A stretch of DNA of 64,000 nt, from contig LQXN01000064.1 of NCBI GenBank assembly GCA_001648575.1, positions 248,001 through 312,000 of the forward strand, written 5' to 3'. The translations under genes and the position numbers were made by a program. Below, one piece after another: positions 18,509-27,303 of this stretch. Each line of letters starts with the position of its first letter. Position 1 is the stretch's first letter. The notes beneath the pieces were generated by a model. It was not told the DNA's origin and made no database searches. It saw only the letters and a list, made by a program, of their open reading frames with translations. Origin of the DNA: Sutcliffiella horikoshii DSM 8719 (GTDB lineage Bacteria > Bacillota > Bacilli > Bacillales > Bacillaceae_I).

Positions 18509-19795
18509 TTATTTAACCGTGTCCACTTCACATTGCTTTATCAACCCAAGGGCAGTCTGCCTGTCATTCCATGTCATTGGCGGCTGTTCATGTGGAAGCT
18601 CTACCATTGTGATGGCATCCTCCACCGGGCAGACGATTGAACATAAATTACATCCTACACAGTCTTCTTCCCTTACTTGCAGATAGGATCTGCCTGAAGT
18701 GTCCTTCAGCATATCAATACATTGATGGGACGTATCCTCACAGGCAATATGGCATTTATTGCAGTTGATACAGGTGTCCTGATTGATTCTGGCAACGATT
18801 TTATAATTCAGATCAAGATTTCCCCAATCTGAATACTTGGGCACAGATTTCCCTACAAGATCCATGACTCTTGTTATCCCTTTTTCATCCAGATAGTTAT
18901 TAAGGCCATCGATCATATCTTCTACAATCCGAAAGCCATGGTGCATGGCGGCGGTACAAATTTGTACGCCAGTGGCTCCCATCAACATGAACTCCACTGC
19001 ATTCTGCCAATCCGAAACGCCACCCATACCGGATATAGGAACATTAATCCTAGAGTTCCTTGCGCATTCCCCAACCATATTCAAGGCGATCGGCTTTACT
19101 GCAGGACCACAATACCCTCCATGTGCTCCCTTGCCCCCAACATGCGGGACAGTATTCCAACTGTCTAGATCCACCCCGGCAAGACTGTTGATCGTATTGA
19201 TCATACTGACCGCATCTGCCCCGCCCCTGACTGCTGCCTCTGCGGTTACGGTGATATCCGTTATATTTGGTGTAAGCTTTACGATTACTGGCGTCTTCGC
19301 AGCTTCTTTTGCCCAGTATGTCTGTTTCTCCACTAATTCTGGAACCTGACCCGAAGCAGAGCCCATTCCTCGTTCTGCCATTCCGTGCGGACAGCCAAAA
19401 TTCAGCTCAAGTCCATCCACACCGACCGCTTCCACCTTTTTGACGATTTCATGCCATTTCTCCTGTTTTGGTTCCACCATCAAGGACGCAATCACTGCCC
19501 TGTCAGGAAACCTCTTTTTTGTTTCCTCGATTTCCCGTAAATTCACTTCCAATGGTCTGTCGGTGATAAGCTCAATGTTATTGAAGCCTGCCACCCGCTG
19601 TCCGTTGAAACTCACAGCCGCAAACCTGGATGAAACATTGATGATCGGGTCCCCGAGCGTCTTCCATACAGCACCTCCCCAGCCTGCTTCAAAAGCCCGC
19701 TGCACCTGATAGCCTGAGTTCGTCGGCGGTGCGGAAGCCAACCAAAATGGGTTCGGTGATTTTATTCCTGCCAGGTTTATCGATAGATCCGCCAA
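18509..19795 (-). CDS. preA: NAD-dependent dihydropyrimidine dehydrogenase subunit PreA
   Basis: 428 residues. The N-terminal FMN barrel (PNPFWLASAPPTNSGYQV, LELNFGCPHGM, VIVKLTPNITDI, NVPISGMGGVSDWQNAVEFM) is related to dihydroorotate dehydrogenase. The C-terminal ferredoxin domain has two [4Fe-4S] motifs, CINCNKCHIACEDTSHQC and CVGCNLCSIVCP. With PreT it reduces uracil or thymine to the 5,6-dihydro form; E. coli PreTA is the model. 24 bases after preT and 16 before hydA. Confidence 0.95.
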   Translation of the reverse strand: MADLSINLAGIKSPNPFWLASAPPTNSGYQVQRAFEAGWGGAVWKTLGDPIINVSSRFAAVSFNGQRVAGFNNIELITDRPLEVNLREIEETKKRFPDRAVIASLMVEPKQEKWHEIVKKVEAVGVDGLELNFGCPHGMAERGMGSASGQVPELVEKQTYWAKEAAKTPVIVKLTPNITDITVTAEAAVRGGADAVSMINTINSLAGVDLDSWNTVPHVGGKGAHGGYCGPAVKPIALNMVGECARNSRINVPISGMGGVSDWQNAVEFMLMGATGVQICTAAMHHGFRIVEDMIDGLNNYLDEKGITRVMDLVGKSVPKYSDWGNLDLNYKIVARINQDTCINCNKCHIACEDTSHQCIDMLKDTSGRSYLQVREEDCVGCNLCSIVCPVEDAITMVELPHEQPPMTWNDRQTALGLIKQCEVDTVK

Positions 19796-19819
19796 AGCTT
19801 TTCCCCCTCTTAAAGTTTG

Positions 19820-21190
19820 TTAGGCTGTTTCTATTCTGCTTCTTATCAGTTTATTGAAAAGTGCATAGGCAGTACGCTTTCCTTGTTCAGCCGCTGTTAC
19901 GACCATCGCCTCGCCTTGCCCTTTACCAAACACCACATCCCCACAGGCAAAAACCTTTTCATGGGATGTTTGATGTGTAAGTGGATCTATCTTCACTACT
20001 CCTCCGTCATGCAAGAGTCCAAATTGCTCTATCAGGTTCGTATACCTGGTCTGACCGATCGCTTTAATGACAGCATCCACCTGAAGGGTGAATTCAGAAT
20101 CCTCTACTTTAACAGGTCTCCTTCTTCCGTCAAGACCTGGTGCCCCGAGCTCCATTTTCACACACTCAATAGCCGTGACTTCGCCGTCTTCATTTCCAAT
20201 GATCCGACTCGGCGCAGTCAGCCATCGGAATTCAACCCCATCCTGTTTTGCAAATTCATATTCAAAATCGTAAGCAGTCATTTCTTCCTGTGTCCTGCGA
20301 TAAAGAATCTTTACATTTTCAGCTCCAAGGCGGACAGAACATGTAGCGCCATCGATCGCCGTGTTCCCTGCACCAATAACCACTACCTTTTTCCCCTTAA
20401 ATTTGTCCGTAATCGTATTTGTTTTCGTTTCTTTCACAAACTCTATCGCGTCATATACACCTTCAAGCTCTTCCCCATCTATCCCAAGCATCGGGACATG
20501 AGCCATTCCAATTGCCAAAATCACCCCATCATAGTCAGAGAGCAGCTCCGTTACTGAAATATCAACTCCCACTCTTGTATTTGTCCTAATTTCCACATCA
20601 AGGCTCCTGACTTGCTCTACTTCCCAATAAGAAACCCGCTTTGGCAGACGGAACGATACAATACCGTAAGTATTGAGTCCCCCGGCTTCCTTTTCTGCTT
20701 CAAAAATTGTCACATTAAACCCGAGCAACGCCAGCTCCCGTGCAGCAGAAAGACCTGCTGGACCACCACCGACAATCGCCACCTTCTTGCCGTTCGATTT
20801 TCCCTTTTCAAAAAGTATCTGGTCGTTCCGTATTGCCCAATCTGTAGCATAGCGCTGGAGGTCACCGATAACTATCGGTTGTGTATGATGATTCAACACA
20901 CATGCTCCCTCACAGAGTTCCTCAGTGGGGCAAACCCGTGAACAGCTTGCGCCAACTGGATTTGCGCTCATTATTGTTTTTGCGGAACCCTTAAGGTTGC
21001 CTGATGCAATTTTTTTAATGAAAGAAGGAATGTCAATGCCTGTCGGACAAGCGACGATACATGGGGCATCGTAACAATAGAGGCAGCGATTAGCCTCTTC
21101 CAACGCTTCCCTGTCAGTCAAACCAGGCTTTGATTCCAAAAAATTCATGGCTAAATTTTCAAAATCTATTCGATTCGTTGCTCCTTTCAC
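19820..21190 (-). CDS. preT: NAD-dependent dihydropyrimidine dehydrogenase subunit PreT
   Basis: 456 residues from GTG 21190, which has AAGGAG nine bases upstream; the frame is open to 21253 but that extension has no ribosome site and overlaps a hairpin. Flavin subunit of the PreTA complex: N-terminal iron-sulfur motifs CLYCYDAPCIVACPTG and CSRVCPTEELCEGAC, FAD-binding GGGPAGLSAARELA and EAEKEAGGLNTYG, the NAD(P)-binding VIGAGNTAIDGA, and the C-terminal ACGDVVFGKGQGEAM. It transfers electrons from NAD(P)H to PreA. Similar to the GltB small subunit family, but adjacency to preA and hydA settles the assignment. Confidence 0.94.
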   Translation of the reverse strand: MKGATNRIDFENLAMNFLESKPGLTDREALEEANRCLYCYDAPCIVACPTGIDIPSFIKKIASGNLKGSAKTIMSANPVGASCSRVCPTEELCEGACVLNHHTQPIVIGDLQRYATDWAIRNDQILFEKGKSNGKKVAIVGGGPAGLSAARELALLGFNVTIFEAEKEAGGLNTYGIVSFRLPKRVSYWEVEQVRSLDVEIRTNTRVGVDISVTELLSDYDGVILAIGMAHVPMLGIDGEELEGVYDAIEFVKETKTNTITDKFKGKKVVVIGAGNTAIDGATCSVRLGAENVKILYRRTQEEMTAYDFEYEFAKQDGVEFRWLTAPSRIIGNEDGEVTAIECVKMELGAPGLDGRRRPVKVEDSEFTLQVDAVIKAIGQTRYTNLIEQFGLLHDGGVVKIDPLTHQTSHEKVFACGDVVFGKGQGEAMVVTAAEQGKRTAYALFNKLIRSRIETA

Positions 21191-21221
21191 ACACCCACGC
21201 TCCTTACTCCAAACTCGCAAG

Positions 21222-21296
21222 AAAAAAGTGGCCCAGTCGACGCATGTGCCCATGATTCTATGTAGGAATTAGGTTCACAAACTGCGAATGAGCCAC
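21222..21296 (-). terminator. Terminator-like hairpin between pydC and preT
   Basis: Two 21-base arms (21276-21296 and 21228-21248) pair at 15 of 21 positions, and the second arm is followed on the minus strand by TTTTTTC. It lies inside the operon, between the beta-ureidopropionase and preT genes. It may reduce read-through or act as an attenuator; which is not visible. Confidence 0.55.
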
Positions 21297-21306
21297 CTCT
21301 TCACCC

Positions 21307-22197
21307 TTACGGCAAAAGTGCTGTCATTTCTTCATATGTCTCTGGCCTTCTGTCACGATAAAACTGCCATACATCTCTTACTTCACGAATAAGTTTCTTG
21401 TTCATCTCCCCAATGATTACTTCACTTTGATCCCTGCTCCCTATGGAGACAAATGAACCTCTTGGATCTACGAGATAGGACTGCCCATAGAACTCGCCCA
21501 TCTTCCAAGGCCCTTCCACTCCAACCCGGTTGATGGCACCGACATAATACCCATTGGCAACCGCATGTGCTGGTTGTTCCAGCTTCCAAAGGTATTCAGA
21601 AAGTCCAGCAACCGTTGCAGAAGGGTTAAAGACTATTTCTGCCCCTTTTAAACCAAGCAATCTGGCCCCCTCTGGAAAATGGCGGTCATAACATATGTAC
21701 ACGCCAACCTTTGCAAAGGCTGTATCAAAAATAGGATAGCCAAGGTTGCCTGGCTTAAAGTAGAATTTCTCCCAGAAGCCATGTCCTTGATCACCAACAC
21801 CAACCTGAGGAATGTGTTGTTTCCGGTATTTCCCTAGATATCTTCCATCCGCGTCAATGACAGCCGCAGTATTGTAATAAGTAGCGATCCCTTCGCGCTC
21901 ATAAATCGGAAGGACGATTACCACTCCCAGTTCTTTAGCGAGGTCTTGAAAGAGCTTTGTTGTCGGTCCATTCGGAATCTCCTCTGCTGCCTCGTACCAC
22001 TTTGCATTTTGTTCACTGCAAAAGTACGGGCCATAAAAGATTTCCTGAAGGCAGATTATTTGGGCACCTTTTTCTTTTGCTTCTCTTACAAGCTTGATAT
22101 GCTTTTCAATGGCCGCCTTTTTATGGATTTCCACTGCTTCTTTCCCATCCACATCATTTGACGCCTGGATCAAACCAATCATCACCTTGTCGGACAT
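21307..22197 (-). CDS. pydC: Beta-ureidopropionase (N-carbamoyl-beta-alanine amidohydrolase)
   Basis: 296 residues from ATG 22197, with AAAAGGAGG upstream. Nitrilase superfamily with all catalytic residues visible: Glu in CLQEIFYGPYF, Lys in YRKQHIPQVGVGDQGHGF and Cys in GVYICYDRHFPEGARLLG. It hydrolyses N-carbamoyl-beta-alanine to beta-alanine, CO2 and ammonia, the third step of reductive pyrimidine degradation. First gene of the operon; the promoter region carries the CAAAGTGTAAA motif also found upstream of mmsA. An N-carbamoylputrescine amidase is the main alternative by similarity, but the neighbours fit pyrimidines. Confidence 0.87.
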   Translation of the reverse strand: MSDKVMIGLIQASNDVDGKEAVEIHKKAAIEKHIKLVREAKEKGAQIICLQEIFYGPYFCSEQNAKWYEAAEEIPNGPTTKLFQDLAKELGVVIVLPIYEREGIATYYNTAAVIDADGRYLGKYRKQHIPQVGVGDQGHGFWEKFYFKPGNLGYPIFDTAFAKVGVYICYDRHFPEGARLLGLKGAEIVFNPSATVAGLSEYLWKLEQPAHAVANGYYVGAINRVGVEGPWKMGEFYGQSYLVDPRGSFVSIGSRDQSEVIIGEMNKKLIREVRDVWQFYRDRRPETYEEMTALLP

Positions 22198-22323
22198 ACA
22201 TGAACCTCCTTTTGATGAATGCAAATAAATTGTTGGAATAATTAGAACTTTATGTTTATTCTACTTTCTTTAAATAAGTATTTCACTATACATAATGTTA
22301 AATTGTATTGGGTGGGGACTGTC

Positions 22324-22334
22324 CAAAGTGTAAA
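22324..22334. promoter_or_regulatory. Shared 11-bp motif upstream of pydC
   Basis: CAAAGTGTAAA, identical to 13045-13055 upstream of mmsA and in the same orientation relative to the downstream gene (both genes on the minus strand). It lies about 127 bases before the pydC start. Confidence 0.4.
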
Positions 22335-22345
22335 GTGTGAATAAG

Positions 22346-22376
22346 AAAAACCCGCTCCTATGGTAAGGAACGGGCT
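22346..22376 (-). terminator. Terminator after yrzQ
   Basis: Minus-strand CCCGTTCCT pairs with AGGAGCGGG, followed by TTTTTC. It isolates the yrrD-yrzR-yrzQ group from the pyrimidine operon. Confidence 0.85.
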
Positions 22377-22380
22377 CTTG

Positions 22381-22536
22381 TTAAGAAAACAATCGCTTGG
22401 CTTGCTTTCTCATCTTTTTCATATTCCGTTTGGAAGTAATGTCTCCAAGGAAGTTTTGTACATCATTGTTCCGGCTCAGTCGAGTGGCAGCGGCTCCAAG
22501 GCCAATCATTAACAAGGATGTCATAGCTCTGTTCAT
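22381..22536 (-). CDS. yrzQ: DUF3918-type small protein YrzQ
   Basis: 51 residues from ATG 22536 with GGGAGTGA upstream; the upstream in-frame extension overlaps yrzR. The sequence MNRAMTSLLMIGLGAAATRL has a short hydrophobic stretch followed by a basic tail (KRNMKKMRKQAKRLFS). Function unknown. It sits in the yrrD-yrzR-yrzQ order recalled from B. subtilis, which is the main reason for the name. Confidence 0.75.
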   Translation of the reverse strand: MNRAMTSLLMIGLGAAATRLSRNNDVQNFLGDITSKRNMKKMRKQAKRLFS

Positions 22537-22558
22537 GCGACTCACTCCCAACTTATAG

Positions 22559-22753
22559 TTAGATACTAATTTGTCGATCGTCTTCATGAAACAAATCATC
22601 CAAAGAGCTTAACGTCCCATCCTCTTCCACCTGATGAGTATGGACCATTCCTTTGGATACAGAAAGCTCAATAAAACAACCCCAACAATAATATTGGTTC
22701 ACACCGATTTTGCCGATATCTTTGCTTTTGCAGTTAGGACAACAAAGGACCAT
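22559..22753 (-). CDS. yrzR: Small zinc-ribbon-like protein YrzR
   Basis: 64 residues. Two cysteine pairs, CCPNCKSKDIGKIG and YYCWGCFIEL, form a compact zinc-ribbon-type motif; the rest is acidic (EEDGTLSSLDDLFHEDD). Possibly metal or nucleic-acid binding; function unknown. Lies 16 bases after yrrD. Confidence 0.75.
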   Translation of the reverse strand: MVLCCPNCKSKDIGKIGVNQYYCWGCFIELSVSKGMVHTHQVEEDGTLSSLDDLFHEDDRQISI

Positions 22754-22769
22754 CTTTAGACACCTCGCG

Positions 22770-23243
22770 TTAGGATAATACAGAAACGACGACGGTATCT
22801 TTTCCTATGATAAGATCAGATGGGTTCTTTACTATCTTTTTCCCTTCTGACAAATCTGCAAAAAAACCGTCCGTTACTTCATATCCTACGATTGTGCCCG
22901 TTTCTTCTTCAAAATATACATCATCCAACAGGCCAAGCTTATCTCCTTCACCAGTAATAAATGACTTTCCTTTAATACCGTGAAAGTGATGATAATATAC
23001 TTGTCCATCTTCTTTGGTAATGGGAGTCAGGATGTGCTTGCCCACCATAATTCCTTCATCACCGAAGGAATGGATGTATTCAAAAGGGAGAAACTTCGCT
23101 CGATGGAAGAGACCTTTTCCATCGATGATTAATCCTTTTAATTGACCTGGCTCCTCCACGCAAAAATCCTTCACCCGGCCAAGTTTATTCCCAGATGCCA
23201 TATCGTATATTAGCATCCCTATCACTCGAGAAAATGTTCTCAA
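22770..23243 (-). CDS. yrrD: PRC-barrel domain protein YrrD
   Basis: 157 residues from TTG 23243 (GAGGTG seven bases upstream; an in-frame GTG at 23252 overlaps that site). Two PRC-barrel repeats are visible: SRVIGMLIYDMASGNKLGRV with the partner GLIIDGKGL, and GDKLGLLDDVYFEEETGTIV with GYEVTDGFF. PRC barrels occur in ribosome-maturation and photosynthetic proteins and in uncharacterised Bacillus proteins. First gene of the yrrD-yrzR-yrzQ group. Confidence 0.82.
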   Translation of the reverse strand: MRTFSRVIGMLIYDMASGNKLGRVKDFCVEEPGQLKGLIIDGKGLFHRAKFLPFEYIHSFGDEGIMVGKHILTPITKEDGQVYYHHFHGIKGKSFITGEGDKLGLLDDVYFEEETGTIVGYEVTDGFFADLSEGKKIVKNPSDLIIGKDTVVVSVLS

Positions 23244-23430
23244 AGAATCCACCTCTTTTCGAACATTATTAGCTTTTGTCTGAATGGTTCTGTTGATACT
23301 GCGAAAGGTTTTCCATTTTAAAATAGGTGTTCTAAAGCAAAAATAGGCTAAAATTCTCCATCAATTGACCAAGCAGTATTTCTTAAATCGAATAAGATGT
23401 AAAGAATTCAATGGAAGGAGGTGAAAATTC

Positions 23431-24102
23431 ATGGCAAAATATTATTACTACAAGAGTGAACACAAAACGGTCATTGAAGACAACGCAGCAAGGTACGACT
23501 ACAAGAAACATGATAAAAACGGCCCTTGTAAAAAGCATGATTACGATTATGATAAGAAGAAACATTGTAAGAAGCATGATAATGATAATGATTATGATTA
23601 TGATAAGAAGAGACAATGTAAGAAGAATGACCATGATAAAAAAGACAAGAAACAGCATGGTTCAAAATTAGTGGAATTTGCTTATCAAACATTTGACCCA
23701 ATCATTCCTACAACCTTACCTCTGAATTTCCCGCTTAGCACACAACCACAAGTTATTGCTGCAGCCACTTTGAAAAATGTCGAAAGAGGTAATGTCGTAT
23801 GGTTAAATGGACTTTACCATGTGAACAATAACTCTCCTGAATTCGCAGACTTGATCACAAGAATCTACCGTGGCAATATTTCTCCTGCAAACCTGATTTA
23901 TCAAAGTATCGTAGAAGTTGATGCAGAAGGAAACAATGATGCAATGGAATCTGTCACTCAGTTTGTAGATGTTATCCCGGCGGACGGAAAAGAAACTACC
24001 TATTTTCTGACTGCTCAAAAAGGACAATTTTCCGCAGACTTGAATGTTTTTGCATACGGTCCTTTCACATTCACTGCTGCAGAAATCAAACAGGAAGACT
24101 AA
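23431..24102 (+). CDS. Candidate spore coat protein: CotC-like Lys/Asp/Tyr/His tail joined to an unrecognised C-terminal domain
   Basis: 223 residues; ATG after GGAGGTGAAAATTC. Residues 1-79 are low complexity: YYYYK at the start, then repeated KKHD, DYDYDKK and CKKHD units with cysteines at 33, 46 and 63. This composition closely resembles CotC/CotU coat proteins of B. subtilis, which are crosslinked through tyrosines. Residues 80-223 are different: hydrophobic and beta-rich, with QTFDPIIPTTLPLNFPL, VVWLNGLYHVNNNSPEF and FAYGPFTFTAAEI, suggesting a compact beta-sandwich. I do not recognise that domain. Monocistronic, plus strand, own terminator. I found no clear sigma-E or sigma-K promoter by eye. 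Coat or exosporium location is inferred. Confidence 0.7.
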   Translation: MAKYYYYKSEHKTVIEDNAARYDYKKHDKNGPCKKHDYDYDKKKHCKKHDNDNDYDYDKKRQCKKNDHDKKDKKQHGSKLVEFAYQTFDPIIPTTLPLNFPLSTQPQVIAAATLKNVERGNVVWLNGLYHVNNNSPEFADLITRIYRGNISPANLIYQSIVEVDAEGNNDAMESVTQFVDVIPADGKETTYFLTAQKGQFSADLNVFAYGPFTFTAAEIKQED

Positions 24103-24113
24103 TCTAATAAGTC

Positions 24114-24148
24114 AAAAGAGGCTGGCCCATAGTTGGACTAGCCTCTTT
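24114..24148. terminator. Terminator between the coat-like gene and recD2
   Basis: AAAAGAGGCT pairs with AGCCTCTTT around a loop; usable from both convergent genes, with weak T-runs on each side. Confidence 0.7.
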
Positions 24149-24179
24149 CCCATAGTAATTTTTACAGTTTAAGCATCGC

Positions 24180-26582
24180 TTATTCGTCATCCATAAAATC
24201 ATATGGACTGACGTTTTCCATACCGATATTCGCATCTCTCCAGAACGGTATCTCCTGTAGCACATGTTCATCCACATTCTCTTCCATTTCACTTTTTGAA
24301 TGCTTGACTTGTAGCCGTTCCCGTAAAGAAGTTAGTCTTGCCTGCTCGTCCGCCCTTTGCACTCCAAGCTTCAATGCATCTTCTTCTCCACATAATATCA
24401 AGAACCTTTTGGCACGTGTCACAGCAGTATATAATAAGTTTCGTCGCAGCATCCTGTAATAGCTTTTCACCACAGGCAAAACCACTATCGGAAACTCACT
24501 TCCTTGCGACTTATGGATGGAACAGCAGTATGCATGTGTAATTTGACCGAGATCTTGTTTTGTATATGTCACTTCATTCCCCTCGAACGACACAATGACC
24601 ATATCTTGTTTTTCCGTGTTCTCTTTTGCATAGAAAATCGAAACCACTTCACCGATGTCCCCGTTGAACACATGGCTTTCGGGTTGATTGACAAGCTGTA
24701 ATACCTTGTCACCAGTCCTGTAGACGATATTACCGAAGCTGAGTTCACGCCTTTGTTCGCTTTTAGGGTTAAAAAGTTCCTGAAGCATTTCATTAAGTTT
24801 ATCTATGCCGGCATTTCCTCTGTACATGGGAGCGAGAACTTGGATATCCCTTGCCGTGTACCCCTTACTTTGTGCATTGGCACAGACCTTTTTCACTACA
24901 TCTAAAATCTGAGCCTGACCGCATTTTATAAAGGAGCGGTCTTTTTGCCCCGAAGAAATATCAGGAGGGACTACTCCACCCTTCATATCATGGGCAAGTT
25001 CGATGATGGAGGATCCATCCGCCTGTCTGTAGATATCCGTCAGTTGCACAGTGGGAATGACTTTGGAGGCCAAAAGGTCCTTTAACACCTGCCCTGGCCC
25101 TACTGATGGCAGCTGGTCTTCATCTCCCACCAAGACAACTTGGATATCATCAGGGAGGGATTTGAAAAGTTGATTGGCAAGCCAGATATCAACCATCGAT
25201 ACCTCATCTACTATCAGCAATTTACCTTTAATCGGATTTTCTTCATCATGTTGAAAACCTTCCGAACCATTCCATCCCAAAAGCCTATGTATCGTCAGGG
25301 AAGGGAGACCTGTTGCTTCACTCATCCGTTTGGCTGCACGGCCAGTCGGGGCAACTAGCATGATGGGAAAAGGATCATCTTTATCATAATCATTCGGCTC
25401 GAGAGAACATCCGTGCAGATCTGCATATAATTCGACGATCCCCTTGATAACGGTGGTCTTACCGGTACCTGGTCCGCCTGTCAATAGAAGCATCGGTGTC
25501 ATAAGAGCCTGCTGGATTGCTTCTTTTTGAGAGGGTGCATATTGTACTTTCAGCCTGTCCTCAAGCTCCCCTAAGGCAAGTAGGAATTCGGATTCTGGAA
25601 ACTGCTCGGCATATTGAGTTTGTTCTAAAACTTTTTGGATATTCGTCACTACCCCTTGTTCGGAAAAATAAAGACTTGGAAGATAAACCCGACCTTCTTC
25701 CACCTTAAGCTTTCCTTCTTCTGTCAGTTGCAAAATTTCCCGAGAAATGTCAGAGTCTGAAACGAGCCCATGTTGTTTTTCATTCAAAAGCCTGACCACA
25801 GCATCAATAAGCTGATTTTCCTTTACATAACAGTGTCCTTCTTGCATGGAATTTTGTTCGAGCATGTAAAGGCAGCCTGCTCTAATTCGATCTGGATGGT
25901 TACCAGAGATACCAAAATGATTACCGAGTTCATCAGCTCTGGTAAATCCGATTCCTTCCACCGTTTCAACAAGTTGATATGGATTTTTTTGAAGGGTTTC
26001 AATGGTCTGATCTTTATACGCCTGATAAATCTTCATCGAAAGCTGAGGTCCAAAGCCAAATTGCGACAATGCGATCATGACCTGCTCGAGACCTTGATGC
26101 TCCATCAAGGTGTCATAGAGAAGTTTTGCCTTATCCCCGGCCAGCTTCGGAATAGAGTCCAATATCGACGGATTTTCCAATATTTTAGAAATTGCATTTT
26201 CTCCGAGTGCATCTGCGATCTTTTCAGCCGTCTTTTTGCCGATCCCGGAAAATAAGTCACTTGATAGATACTGGACGATTCCTTGCCTTGTTTGTGGAAT
26301 ATCCTTTCGGAAGTGTTCTACATGAAATTGAAGACCGAAACGGGGATGGTCTTTCATTTGACCAAAGAATATGTAGGTTTCATCTTCATGGATCCGCGGG
26401 AAATAGCCTGTGACGACCGCTTCCTTTTCCTCATAAGCAACATTCGTCTCCGTCACTCTGATTCGCACGACCGAATACATATTGGACTCATTATGAAAAA
26501 TAGTGACTAGATGCGAACCTTTAATAAATTTTTCATGTTCCTCGAATAGATCGAGAGAGGATTGTTGCTTTTGGTCCTTCAT
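24180..26582 (-). CDS. recD2: ATP-dependent 5'-3' DNA helicase RecD2
   Basis: 800 residues, normal for RecD2. The N-terminal extension typical of RecD2 has helix-hairpin-helix segments (SDLFSGIGKKTAEKIADALG, VEGIGFTRADELG). The SF1B helicase core follows: Walker A in LTGGPGTGKTTVIKG (about residue 358), APTGRAAKRMSEATG, Walker B LLIVDEVSMVD, VLVGDEDQLPSVGPG and the late motif YTAVTRAKRFLIL. RecD2 works without RecBC in replication-fork maintenance and mismatch-repair-related DNA handling. Upstream of it lies yrrB, 19 bases away, in the conserved order. Confidence 0.95.
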   Translation of the reverse strand: MKDQKQQSSLDLFEEHEKFIKGSHLVTIFHNESNMYSVVRIRVTETNVAYEEKEAVVTGYFPRIHEDETYIFFGQMKDHPRFGLQFHVEHFRKDIPQTRQGIVQYLSSDLFSGIGKKTAEKIADALGENAISKILENPSILDSIPKLAGDKAKLLYDTLMEHQGLEQVMIALSQFGFGPQLSMKIYQAYKDQTIETLQKNPYQLVETVEGIGFTRADELGNHFGISGNHPDRIRAGCLYMLEQNSMQEGHCYVKENQLIDAVVRLLNEKQHGLVSDSDISREILQLTEEGKLKVEEGRVYLPSLYFSEQGVVTNIQKVLEQTQYAEQFPESEFLLALGELEDRLKVQYAPSQKEAIQQALMTPMLLLTGGPGTGKTTVIKGIVELYADLHGCSLEPNDYDKDDPFPIMLVAPTGRAAKRMSEATGLPSLTIHRLLGWNGSEGFQHDEENPIKGKLLIVDEVSMVDIWLANQLFKSLPDDIQVVLVGDEDQLPSVGPGQVLKDLLASKVIPTVQLTDIYRQADGSSIIELAHDMKGGVVPPDISSGQKDRSFIKCGQAQILDVVKKVCANAQSKGYTARDIQVLAPMYRGNAGIDKLNEMLQELFNPKSEQRRELSFGNIVYRTGDKVLQLVNQPESHVFNGDIGEVVSIFYAKENTEKQDMVIVSFEGNEVTYTKQDLGQITHAYCCSIHKSQGSEFPIVVLPVVKSYYRMLRRNLLYTAVTRAKRFLILCGEEDALKLGVQRADEQARLTSLRERLQVKHSKSEMEENVDEHVLQEIPFWRDANIGMENVSPYDFMDDE

Positions 26583-26601
26583 GGGAATTTCCCTCCGTTC
26601 C

Positions 26602-27255
26602 CTAGTTTTCTGTCAGGATTTTTTTCGCATGGGCGGCTAGCATGTGGTCTGCCTGGACATCCAATGCTTTATCAAGGTTTTCTAATGCTTTTTCCCTGTT
26701 ATCTTGATAAGCATAAGCCACACCGAGGTTGTAGTATGCATCTGCATGCCTGTCATCGGCCTCCACCACTTTTTCAAACTCAGTTGTAGCTTCTTGGATC
26801 AGGCCTTGTCCCGCCAAGCAAAGTCCGTACTGGAATCTTGCTTCGGCATCTTCAGGCTTCAATTCTACAGCACGTTGAAAATATGGAAGAGCAAGCTTTG
26901 GCTGCTCGAATTGCAGCAGAGTCATTCCTAACATAAAGAAGATATCGCTGTCGTTAACACCTTTCTTCATCGCAAGTTCAAACTGGACTTTAGCTTCGTC
27001 CCATTTTTCAAGCTGATAATACACATTTCCAAGCCCATAATGAGCAGTGCCGATCGTTTCGTCTTTCTCCATCGCACGTTCGAAAAACTTCATCGCTTTC
27101 TCTAGTTCACCAACAGCACTAAGCACATTTCCGAAGTTAACATATGCTACCGCATTATCTGGATTTTGTTCGATTTCTTCAGAAAAAGCAGCAAGTGCTT
27201 CCTCGTATTTACCTTCTTGCAGGTACTGAATACCCATTGCATTATTGTCTTTCAT
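26602..27255 (-). CDS. yrrB: Tetratricopeptide-repeat protein YrrB
   Basis: 217 residues built almost wholly of about six TPR units of 34 residues (for example GKYEEALAAFSEEIEQNPDN, GELEKAMKFFERAMEKDE and QPKLALPYFQRAVELKPED). A helical protein-interaction scaffold in the cytoplasm; no signal peptide. The structure of B. subtilis YrrB is a right-handed TPR superhelix, and a role near the mnmA-iscS system has been suggested from gene context only. Lies between mnmA and recD2. Confidence 0.9.
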   Translation of the reverse strand: MKDNNAMGIQYLQEGKYEEALAAFSEEIEQNPDNAVAYVNFGNVLSAVGELEKAMKFFERAMEKDETIGTAHYGLGNVYYQLEKWDEAKVQFELAMKKGVNDSDIFFMLGMTLLQFEQPKLALPYFQRAVELKPEDAEARFQYGLCLAGQGLIQEATTEFEKVVEADDRHADAYYNLGVAYAYQDNREKALENLDKALDVQADHMLAAHAKKILTEN

Positions 27256-27303
27256 TTAAGCTTCCACCTCATCCATTTAATAAGTCTTTTTAGTATATCA
27301 CAG

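Noticed and set aside
23383-23701. Antisense frames over the coat-like gene (Ile/Val-rich and His/Tyr-rich)
   Set aside because: Shadows of the KKHD/DYDYDKK repeat on the opposite strand; no ribosome site.
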